A stretch of DNA of 10,986 nucleotides from Kiritimatiellia bacterium (GTDB lineage Bacteria > Verrucomicrobiota > Kiritimatiellia > RFP12 > UBA1067), in NCBI GenBank assembly GCA_024405335.1, contig JAKSOX010000051.1:1-10986 (forward strand). The letters are read 5' to 3'. Positions within the stretch are counted from its first letter, which is position 1; each line of letters opens with the position of its first letter. A program made the translations under genes and the position numbers. The notes under the pieces were generated by a model. It saw nothing but the letters and a program-made list of their open reading frames with translations, ran no database searches and was not told the DNA's origin. This document shows positions 1-6,221 of the stretch, piece by piece.

Positions 1-487
1 TCTTGTGTCCGGGCATCTTCTTGTTGTCGAAGATGCCTTCGGTGACCCAGCCGAGCGCCTCGCCGGCGGACACGCGGTCGCCCGGCTTCGCCACGGGGTG
101 CCAGTCCCACTTCCTGTCGCGCGGCAAACCGGGCAGGTACATGCCGCGCTGCAGGAAAAACGACGCGCTTTCGGAAACCTTTCCGGCTTCCTTGGCGAGT
201 TCCGCGAGGGGGTTCTGCAGGCCGTCGTACACCTGCGCGAGCATGCCCGGCCCGAGTTCCGCCGCCAGCAGTTCGCCCGAAAACTCCACCACGTCGCCCA
301 CCGCGAGGTCGGTGGTGGCGTCGAACACCTGCATGTCGCAGCGCGTGCCGCGCACGCGCACGATTTCCGCCATCAGCCGCTTGTCGCCCAGCACGGCGTA
401 GCCCACTTCGTTCTGCGCCACGGCGCCCTCGAACGCGACCGTGATCATGTTGCCGTTCACGGCCGAGATTTTGCCTTTAGTCGTCAT
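1..487 (-). CDS. atpA: V-type ATP synthase subunit A, N-terminal part (cut by window edge)
   Basis: This is the catalytic, nucleotide-binding subunit of the V1/A1 headpiece of a prokaryotic V-type ATPase, which couples ATP synthesis or hydrolysis to H+ or Na+ movement at the cytoplasmic membrane. About 162 N-terminal codons are present out of the roughly 580-600 usual for the family, so the Walker A and B motifs lie beyond the window. The translation starts MTTKGKISAVNGNMITVAFE and runs through the beta-barrel domain. Family-typical stretches include GPGMLAQVYDGLQNPL, SFFLQRG and WHPVAKPGDRVSAGEALG, the last from the bulge region specific to A subunits. The ATG at 487 follows an AAGGA Shine-Dalgarno sequence about 8 nt upstream and sits 26 bp behind the DUF2764 gene, so it is probably translated from the same mRNA as that gene and subunit E. 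The frame is open to the window edge. Identification is firm; the symbol follows common bacterial V-ATPase usage (ntpA/vatA elsewhere). Confidence 0.95.
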   Translation of the reverse strand, partial: MTTKGKISAVNGNMITVAFEGAVAQNEVGYAVLGDKRLMAEIVRVRGTRCDMQVFDATTDLAVGDVVEFSGELLAAELGPGMLAQVYDGLQNPLAELAKEAGKVSESASFFLQRGMYLPGLPRDRKWDWHPVAKPGDRVSAGEALGWVTEGIFDNKKMPGHK

Positions 488-513
488 CTTTCAGGTCCTT
501 CCGAAATGGAAAA

Positions 514-963
514 TCAAAGCACTTGTTTCGTCGCCGCCGTGAGCCGGTCGAACGCGGCGTTGCCCGCGGCGGCGGACGCGCGGTTGCGCTTGAGCGCGAT
601 CTTGAGCCGCAAATAGTACGTCTGGAGCGCACCCGCGGAAAGCGGCGACGCCACGGGCGTCAGTTCGCCGGCGGCGTCCCAGAACACGCGGTCCACCAGC
701 GTTTCGCGCTTCAGCGGATCCTTTTCGGCGAAGGCCGCCGCGACGCGGTTCTGCCAATAAAGGTCGCAGCCGGCGGCGGGGCGCTTCCACTTTTCGCCGC
801 CGCGCGCGGCGGCAATCGCGTTTCTGAGCTGCGTCTCGAGATCCGTCCAGCGCGGCGGCAGTTCGATCGGTCCCGTCTGCTCGACGAACTGCTCAAGCGT
901 GTACGGCGCGGGGCCGTCGAACGACAGCGGCTGCAAACTCGCGACTACGTAATCGACGCTCAT
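514..963 (-). CDS. DUF2764 family protein of V-type ATPase operon
   Basis: This 149-residue protein is encoded between the V-ATPase subunit E and A genes. Its start (MSVDYVVASLQPLSFDG), the internal FWDAAGELTPV region and the TYYLRLKIALKRN stretch near residues 114-126 fit DUF2764, a family found in V-type ATPase operons of Chlamydiae, Spirochaetes, Bacteroidota and relatives. It has no signal peptide or membrane segment, so it is cytoplasmic. It sits where archaeal-type operons encode the C (d-type) stalk subunit, so a role as a V1-Vo linker or assembly factor is a reasonable inference, but no motif shows it. The ATG at 963 is 16 bp after the subunit E stop and is preceded by GGGAATC four bases upstream. 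The next gene follows after 26 bp. Family assignment is from recalled sequence character and operon position, not a search. Confidence 0.85.
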   Translation of the reverse strand: MSVDYVVASLQPLSFDGPAPYTLEQFVEQTGPIELPPRWTDLETQLRNAIAAARGGEKWKRPAAGCDLYWQNRVAAAFAEKDPLKRETLVDRVFWDAAGELTPVASPLSAGALQTYYLRLKIALKRNRASAAAGNAAFDRLTAATKQVL

Positions 964-979
964 GGCGGATTCCCGGCGT

Positions 980-1558
980 TCACCCCTGAACGAGTTTGGC
1001 CAGATCCGGCCGGAGGCGCTTCGCCAGCGCCGCCGCCACCGTGGCGCCGGTGAAATCGTGTTCCACGCGACCGCCGTCCACCCGGATGGAAAAGCCGGTG
1101 GCCAGCGCCTCGTCGAGCACTACCTGCACGTTTCCGGTCGCCGCGAGTTGCGCCTTGAGCGCCGCCGCGAGCTTGGCGTTCGCCGCCACTTCTGCTTCGG
1201 AACCGGCGGCCAGCGCCGCCACCGCGTCCGCCGCCAACCGCCCCGCCACCGCGGGATCGGACAACGCCGCGTCCACGTCCTTGACGAGCAGCGCCTCGAG
1301 CCGTTTCGTCACGCCGGCCTCGACCTCGCGCAGCACGTCGCGGGCCGCCTGGGAAACCGTTTCCCGCGCGCGCGCAGCGAACGCGTCCGCCTCCAGTTGC
1401 GCGGCCGCCTTCAGCGCGGCGGACTCTTCGCCGGCCTTCTTCACGGTCGCCGCCGCGGCTTCCTTCGCCTTGGCGATGATCTTCGCGGCCTCGGCGTTCG
1501 CCTTCTCGACGCCGTCGCGGTTGATTTTCTCAAGCAAGCTCTGCAGTTCGTCAGCCAT
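980..1558 (-). CDS. atpE: V-type ATP synthase subunit E (peripheral stalk)
   Basis: This 192-residue protein begins MADELQSLLEKINRDGVEKA. Residues 1 to about 100 are an Ala/Lys/Glu-rich heptad-like helix, the coiled coil that forms the peripheral stator stalk with subunit G/H in V-type ATPases. The C-terminal part (GFSIRVDGGRVEHDFTGA and LAKRLRPDLAKLV) is the globular head-binding domain typical of bacterial E subunits. The ATG at 1558 is chosen because GGAGG lies four bases upstream (1563-1567). An in-frame start at 1612 would add 18 residues but is ruled out, since the -35 and -10 boxes lie between the two starts. It is the first gene of the E-DUF2764-A unit and the spacing to the next gene is 16 bp. 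The name is used in the V-ATPase sense; it is not the F-type c subunit. Confidence 0.95.
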   Translation of the reverse strand: MADELQSLLEKINRDGVEKANAEAAKIIAKAKEAAAATVKKAGEESAALKAAAQLEADAFAARARETVSQAARDVLREVEAGVTKRLEALLVKDVDAALSDPAVAGRLAADAVAALAAGSEAEVAANAKLAAALKAQLAATGNVQVVLDEALATGFSIRVDGGRVEHDFTGATVAAALAKRLRPDLAKLVQG

Positions 1559-1562
1559 AAAA

Positions 1563-1567
1563 CCTCC
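1563..1567 (-). promoter_or_regulatory. Ribosome binding site of V-ATPase subunit E
   Basis: GGAGG (inside TTGGAGG on the minus strand) lies four bases before the ATG at 1558. It is the only canonical strong Shine-Dalgarno sequence seen in the window and fixes the start of the gene. Confidence 0.85.
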
Positions 1568-1583
1568 AAGAAAAGATGTGTGA

Positions 1584-1612
1584 AGTATAGCGAAATCGCG
1601 CCGTAATGTCAA
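1584..1612 (-). promoter_or_regulatory. Sigma-70-type promoter of V-ATPase operon
   Basis: Read on the minus strand, a perfect TTGACA (1612-1607) is separated by exactly 17 bp from TATACT (1589-1584), which is near-consensus for housekeeping sigma. Transcription should begin near 1577, giving a leader of about 19 nt that holds the GGAGG site. It lies in the 82-bp gap after the GH20-like/SGNH gene, so the ATPase unit can be expressed independently of it. Predicted from sequence alone. Confidence 0.88.
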
Positions 1613-1640
1613 AGCGCGGAGATCGACCGGCGGCCACGTT

Positions 1641-3710
1641 TCATTTCGCGAGCACGGCTTTCAGCTTCTCGCCCACTATCTTGCCGAAACGCGCGGACCC
1701 GAGATCGTTGAGATGGACGCCGTCCATCGTGCCTTCCGCGTCGGGCGCGACGTCGGCGCCGTAGTCGCCGACGAAATGCAGATTCCTCCACTTCGCGGGA
1801 TCTTCGGTCTTGAGCTTGGCGTAGATCGCCTTGATCCGCCGCGCCCTTTCGCGCGGGTCGTCCCTGAACAGCCAACCGTTCGCCGTGAGCACGATGGGCG
1901 TCTCGGGCCGTTTCTCCCGAAGCCCGCGCACGAACTTCTCGTAGCGCGCGTCGATGAGCGCCGGCGGCATGTTGCCGATCGTGTCGAGCACGTAGGCGGA
2001 TGCGTCCAGCGCGGCGACGCGGTCGAGCATCACGTCCTCCATCCGGCCGGCTCCCGAAAAACCGAGGTTCACGCACGGCACGTCGGCCAGGCGCGTCGCG
2101 ACCGCCGTCCAGCACGATCCGGGACGCGATACGCAGCCGCCCTGCGTGGTGGAGGTGCCGTAGAACACCACGGGCTTCGCCACGCCGCTCGCGCGCGGCG
2201 GCAGCGGCGTCACGTCCGCGCCCGGCCTGACGCCGAACGTAATGTCGTCCACGCCGTTGTACAGCGGCAGGTACACCATCGTCGGCGCGTTCGGCTCGAT
2301 CGTCCACGCGTACGCCGCGCCTTCCGGCTTCGGCGGCGCCGGCCACGGCGGCGCCACGAACTGCCAGCCGCGCGCCGCTGACCACTGGTACACGTCGACG
2401 CCGCTCGCGCCGGTGGACGGCATGTGCCACATGTCCATGCCGGGATGGCGCGGCTTCCACCAGATGCGGAGGCGGTCCGAATCCGTCTTGAAGCGGAAGC
2501 ACATGCCCGCCGTGTGCGTCGAAAGCTGCCGTACGTCCGCCGGGACATGGTCGATGCCTTCCTCCGGCAGACGGTCGTAGCGCGTCGCGCCGCCGGGACA
2601 GGCGCCTTCGAGCGGCAGTTCGTTCCCGGAGTAGACGCGCCAGTCGCAACGCGCGCGCGGAAACACCTGCCGGAAGTTGCGGGAAAGCGCCGCTTTCAGC
2701 CCGGACACGGAGCCGCGCTCCGGCACGTCGCGCCCTTCCAGGGCGTCCATCACGTGCCGCGCCACCATCCACGTGGTGAACACCACGCCCTTCACGTGCC
2801 CCTTGTCGTGCGCTTTCGCGTAATCGACGAACGCCCGCGTGCCGTCCTCCTGATGCCACACGCACACCGCCATGTCCATGCCGGCCTTGGCGAACGCGTC
2901 CACCGAAGGATACCCGTTCGTGCATACCGTGTAGTGCCAGTCGCAGCACAGGATGTCCTTGTCCATGAGCGGCAGCGCCTTGTCGGTGCCGTTGTCGCTC
3001 GCCTCCCACACGCCGTAGCCGTTCTCGGCGGCGTTGATCAGACGGTCGCTCCAGATCATCGTGCGCACGCACTTCGACTTCAGGTGCCGCGCGAGGCCGT
3101 TCACCCAGTCCGCGTAGAGCTTGGCTGGCGACTTTCCGCGGCAGCGGTGGCATTGGCCGATTTCGAACACCTCGTCGCAACCGCAGTGCATCGTGTCCGC
3201 GCCGAAGGCGTCCACCACTTCGTCCATCAAATCGAACACGATCCGCTGCGCGTTCGGGTGGCTCGGACAGATGCTGTGGGAATAGTCGAAGCGGCGGGAC
3301 CCGTCGGGACGGAATTCCTCCAACTCGGGATAACCCGTGAAGAGCCCCTGCGTCCAGGCCGTCTCCTGATGACCCAAAAGATTCATCTTGGGCACGAGCT
3401 TCACGCCGGCGGCGTCGCAGGCGGACTTTATCCGATGCGCGTCTTCGCGCGTGAGCTCGTTCCGGCCGGTGCACATCTTGTGCTTTTCGAAGCGGTAGCG
3501 GTAGTGCACGCTCAAGACGAGCGTGTTGACGCCGGCGGGAGCCAACGTATTGGTGACGAATCCGCAGAAACGCGACACCTCCTCGGGCATGGGCGCGTCC
3601 ACGCAGAACGCGCGCATTTTCCAGCTTTCCGGGATGAACGCGCCCGAATCGCCGCCTCGGAGGCACCACGCCGCAAGGACGGCCGCAAAACAAAAAACTG
3701 TTCTCTTCAT
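1641..3710 (-). CDS. Secreted GH20-like glycoside hydrolase fused to SGNH/GDSL esterase
   Basis: This is a 689-residue two-enzyme fusion. Residues 1 to about 20 (MKRTVFCFAAVLAAW) look like a signal peptide, so the protein should act in the periplasm or outside. Residues ~30-350 resemble the TIM-barrel domain of GH20-like hexosaminidases. HCGCDEVFEIG carries the acidic pair D179-E180 where GH20 enzymes have their Asp-Glu catalytic pair, followed by a CHRC cluster (187-190) and WEASDNGT and CDWHY motifs. Residues ~355-500 form a beta-rich linker domain with GVDVY (437-441), matching the GxDLY domain that precedes a class of SGNH hydrolases. Residues ~512-689 are the SGNH domain: nucleophile S520 in YGTSTTQGG, block II NLGFSGAG, N580 in TIGNM, and D663/H666 in DGVHLND. 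Likely roles are glycosidic cleavage of a HexNAc-type glycan and removal of an acyl group, but the substrate is unknown. GH20 membership of the first domain is by motif only. The ATG at 3710 is fixed by the signal peptide; no Shine-Dalgarno precedes it and the promoter abuts the start. Confidence 0.87.
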   Translation of the reverse strand: MKRTVFCFAAVLAAWCLRGGDSGAFIPESWKMRAFCVDAPMPEEVSRFCGFVTNTLAPAGVNTLVLSVHYRYRFEKHKMCTGRNELTREDAHRIKSACDAAGVKLVPKMNLLGHQETAWTQGLFTGYPELEEFRPDGSRRFDYSHSICPSHPNAQRIVFDLMDEVVDAFGADTMHCGCDEVFEIGQCHRCRGKSPAKLYADWVNGLARHLKSKCVRTMIWSDRLINAAENGYGVWEASDNGTDKALPLMDKDILCCDWHYTVCTNGYPSVDAFAKAGMDMAVCVWHQEDGTRAFVDYAKAHDKGHVKGVVFTTWMVARHVMDALEGRDVPERGSVSGLKAALSRNFRQVFPRARCDWRVYSGNELPLEGACPGGATRYDRLPEEGIDHVPADVRQLSTHTAGMCFRFKTDSDRLRIWWKPRHPGMDMWHMPSTGASGVDVYQWSAARGWQFVAPPWPAPPKPEGAAYAWTIEPNAPTMVYLPLYNGVDDITFGVRPGADVTPLPPRASGVAKPVVFYGTSTTQGGCVSRPGSCWTAVATRLADVPCVNLGFSGAGRMEDVMLDRVAALDASAYVLDTIGNMPPALIDARYEKFVRGLREKRPETPIVLTANGWLFRDDPRERARRIKAIYAKLKTEDPAKWRNLHFVGDYGADVAPDAEGTMDGVHLNDLGSARFGKIVGEKLKAVLAK

Positions 3711-3968
3711 GCGGCCATTATATCAAATCGCAACCACCGCTTCAACGCCGCTCGCGGTCATTCGAAGTGCCGCCGCCCGTCTCAACAGTCCTTATTCCTT
3801 CCTTGCCACCGCCACGGCCCCTCGCGCGGTGGGGCGCGGATTCCAGCCGCGCCGCATTCCGCCGCCCGGCGCGACCCGCCTGCGCGGCGGACGACGGGAA
3901 AGCTGAAGCAAAGGCAAAGCGGAGCGGGCGGCGACACGACCGGCGTCGCCCAGTCGAACGCCCAGCCG
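3711..3968. other. 258-bp intergenic spacer between recD2 and the GH20-like/SGNH gene
   Basis: Apart from the promoter at 3717-3745, this stretch has no gene I can support. It is unusually long for this compact window. It holds GC-rich inverted repeats: CGCGCCG at 3848-3854 with CGGCGCG at 3867-3873 (12-base loop), and CCGCC at 3876-3880 with GGCGG at 3886-3890 (5-base loop). Neither is followed by a T run on either strand, so they are not clear intrinsic terminators. Short ORFs across it have no Shine-Dalgarno and no recognisable protein character. It could be a recD2 3' untranslated region, a regulatory region or a decayed gene. Confidence 0.5.
3717..3745 (-). promoter_or_regulatory. Promoter abutting the GH20-like/SGNH start codon (probable leaderless transcript)
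   Basis: On the minus strand TTGAAG (3745-3740), a 17-bp spacer and a perfect TATAAT (3722-3717) form a good sigma-70-type promoter. The -10 also carries the extended TG-N element (TGATATAAT). Only GGCCGC separates the -10 from the ATG at 3710, so counting the usual six to seven bases puts +1 on or next to the A of the start codon. There is no room for a ribosome binding site on such an mRNA. Confidence 0.82.
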
Positions 3969-6215
3969 TCAACGGTCGGAATCGGCCGCGAGACGCTCGG
4001 CGAGCGTGGTGCGGCGGGCACGCACGGTGTTCGTTTCAACGGCCTTGTTGACCGCCCACGCCGAGCCGATCACCAACACGAGCTTGCGCCCGCGCGTGAT
4101 CGCCGTGTACAGCAGATTGCGCTGCAGCATCATGTAGTGCTGGTTGTGCAGCAACACGATCACGGCGGGATATTCGCTGCCCTGCGACTTGTGGATCGTG
4201 GTGGCGTACGCGAGCTGGAGTTCGTCCAAATCGCCGCTGCCGTATTCGACGGGACGGCCGTCGAACGACACCACCAGTTCGCGTTCCGCCGGTTTCGCGT
4301 CCAGCACGAAGCCCACGTCGCCGTTGTAGACGTCCTTGTCGTAGTTGTTCCGCAACTGCATCACGCGGTCGCCCACGCGGAAAAGCGTGCCGCCGCGTTG
4401 CACCGCGGATCCGTCTGGGTTGAGCCGGCGTTGCAGGGCCGCGTTCAGGTTCTCGGCGCCCAGCGCGTTCCGCCGCATCGGCGTGAGCACCTGCACGTCC
4501 TCCTTCGGATCCATGCGGAACTTGCGCGGAATGCGGTCCGTCATGAAGTCGAGCGCGAACCCGAGCGCGCGTTCGGGGTCGTTCTGCGCGATGAAGTAGA
4601 AATCGCTCGCCGCGCCCTGCGCGGGCAGCTCGAACGCTTCGCCGTTGTTCACGTGGTGCGCGTTGCGCACGATGAGCCCGGAATTGTCCTGGCGGAAGAT
4701 GTCCGTGAGCCGCGCGCACGGAATCGCGTTCGAGTTGATCAGGTCGTTCAGCACGTTGCCCGGCCCCACGCTGGGCAGCTGGTCCGTGTCGCCCACCAGA
4801 ATCGCCACGGCGTGCGGCGGCAGCGCCGCCAGCGTCGTCGCCATGAGCCGCACGTCCACCATGCTCGTTTCGTCGAACACGAACACGTCCCCTTCGAGCG
4901 GGTTTTCGGCGTTGTACGTGAATTCGCGCGTCTGGGGGTTGTATTTGAGCAGGCGGTGGATCGTCTGGGCGGGCGCGCCCGTCGATTCGCTCATCCGCTT
5001 CGCCGCGCGTCCCGTGGGCGCCGCCAGCCGCACCCGGATGCGGCTTTGGCCCTGCTTGTCCTTGCGCGCGCCGTACACGTCGATCACCGCGCGGATGATC
5101 GTGGTCTTGCCCACGCCGGGACCGCCCGTGACGATGGCGAGTTTGCTTTCGAGCGCCATCTTCACCGCGCGCGCCTGCGCCGGCGCCAGACGGAACCCCG
5201 TCTTCTTCTCCCACCAGTCGATCGCGCGCGCCGCGTCGATCGGCTCGAACGCGCGCGGCGCCGCCGCCAGCGCCTTGAGTTTGTTCGCCACGCGCTTTTC
5301 CGCGAGCCAGAGGTCCCGGAGGTACGCGCGGTGCGAACCCTCGCCGTCCGGCTCGAGCACGACGCGCCCCGTCTCCGCTTCGGCCTTGAGGGCTTCGGCG
5401 AGCTTTTCGACGTCCACGGACACGAGTTCCTGCGCCTTCAGCAGCAGCTCCGCTTCGGAGGTCCAGCAGTGCCCGCCGTCCTCCGCTTCCGTCTGCAGCA
5501 CGTGCACCACGGCGGCGCGGCAGCGCTGCGGCGCGTCCTTGGGCATCCCCACCGAGGTGGCGATCTTGTCCGCCGTGGAAAAGCCGATGCCCCAGATGTC
5601 GCGGCACAGCCGGTAGGGGTCCGCCTTGATCACGGCGATGGAATCGGCGCCGTACGTCTTCCATATCTTCACCGTCTTCGAAACGGAGATGCCGTATCCC
5701 TGCGTGAAAATCATCACCTCGCGCGTGCCGCGTTCCGCTTCCCAGCTTTTCTTGATCTTGGCGATGCGCGTCGGACCGATGCCCGGCACTTCCTTGAGCC
5801 GCGCGGAAAAATGGTCCAGGATTTCCAGCGTCTGCGCGCCGAACTTCGCGACGATCCGCTTGGCGTATTCCGGCCCGATTCCCTTGATGAGTCCGGAGGC
5901 GAGATAGCGCTCGATGCCCGTTTCGGACCGCGGCGTCACGCACGCGATCGACGACGCCTTGAACTGGCGCCCGTGCGTCTTGTCCGTGACCCACTCGCCC
6001 TCGGCGTGGAGCTCTTCGCCTTCCCACACCGCGCCGCAGGTCCCCACCACCACGACTTCCGGCGCCCGCAAGTGGAACTCGCCGTCGCGCGAAGAGCCGA
6101 CGCGCAGCACGGAGTAGCCGGTTTCGTCGTTGCGGTAGACGACGTTCGTGACGGTGCCGTCCACGCAGGAACGTTCCGCCGCCTTGCCGACGCCCGCTTT
6201 CAACGCCCGGCCCAC
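3969..6215 (-). CDS. recD2: RecD2-type SF1B 5'-3' DNA helicase
   Basis: This 748-residue ATP-dependent helicase is full length for RecD2, the RecD-like enzyme of bacteria that works outside a RecBCD complex in DNA repair and replication-fork processing. An N-terminal OB-like region (~16-95) is followed by helix-hairpin-helix segments (GLIKGIGPEYAKRI ~108-121, VPGIGPTRIAKI ~143-154, IWGIGFSTADKI ~207-218), the arrangement that separates RecD2 from RecD. The motor motifs are intact: Walker A GGPGVGKTT (364-372, K370), Walker B VFDE (D448-E449), motif III GDTDQLPSVGPG (475-486), FRQ arginine at R508, motif V TIHKSQGSEYP (from 673), and motif VI YTAITRGR (703-710, R708). The predicted start is GTG at 6215, only 6 bp after the oxidoreductase stop and in the same frame as it. 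AGGGA lies just 3 nt upstream, so initiation probably depends on coupling; a downstream TTG (6203) or GTG (6164) start is possible. No recB or recC is nearby. Confidence 0.94.
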   Translation of the reverse strand: MGRALKAGVGKAAERSCVDGTVTNVVYRNDETGYSVLRVGSSRDGEFHLRAPEVVVVGTCGAVWEGEELHAEGEWVTDKTHGRQFKASSIACVTPRSETGIERYLASGLIKGIGPEYAKRIVAKFGAQTLEILDHFSARLKEVPGIGPTRIAKIKKSWEAERGTREVMIFTQGYGISVSKTVKIWKTYGADSIAVIKADPYRLCRDIWGIGFSTADKIATSVGMPKDAPQRCRAAVVHVLQTEAEDGGHCWTSEAELLLKAQELVSVDVEKLAEALKAEAETGRVVLEPDGEGSHRAYLRDLWLAEKRVANKLKALAAAPRAFEPIDAARAIDWWEKKTGFRLAPAQARAVKMALESKLAIVTGGPGVGKTTIIRAVIDVYGARKDKQGQSRIRVRLAAPTGRAAKRMSESTGAPAQTIHRLLKYNPQTREFTYNAENPLEGDVFVFDETSMVDVRLMATTLAALPPHAVAILVGDTDQLPSVGPGNVLNDLINSNAIPCARLTDIFRQDNSGLIVRNAHHVNNGEAFELPAQGAASDFYFIAQNDPERALGFALDFMTDRIPRKFRMDPKEDVQVLTPMRRNALGAENLNAALQRRLNPDGSAVQRGGTLFRVGDRVMQLRNNYDKDVYNGDVGFVLDAKPAERELVVSFDGRPVEYGSGDLDELQLAYATTIHKSQGSEYPAVIVLLHNQHYMMLQRNLLYTAITRGRKLVLVIGSAWAVNKAVETNTVRARRTTLAERLAADSDR

Positions 6216-6221
6216 GATTCC

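Noticed and set aside
1559..1612. Longer N-terminus for V-ATPase subunit E starting at 1612
   Set aside because: The extra 18 codons overlap the -35 and -10 boxes, and GGAGG stands directly before the ATG at 1558.
3848..3890. Intrinsic terminator after recD2
   Set aside because: The inverted repeats are GC-rich, but no T run follows on the minus strand, and hairpins of this size are expected by chance in such DNA.
3742..4051. Small ORFs of 76-94 codons on both strands near the recD2 end
   Set aside because: They overlap the recD2 3' end or the GC-rich spacer, have no ribosome site, and are Arg/Ala/Pro-rich without recognisable features.
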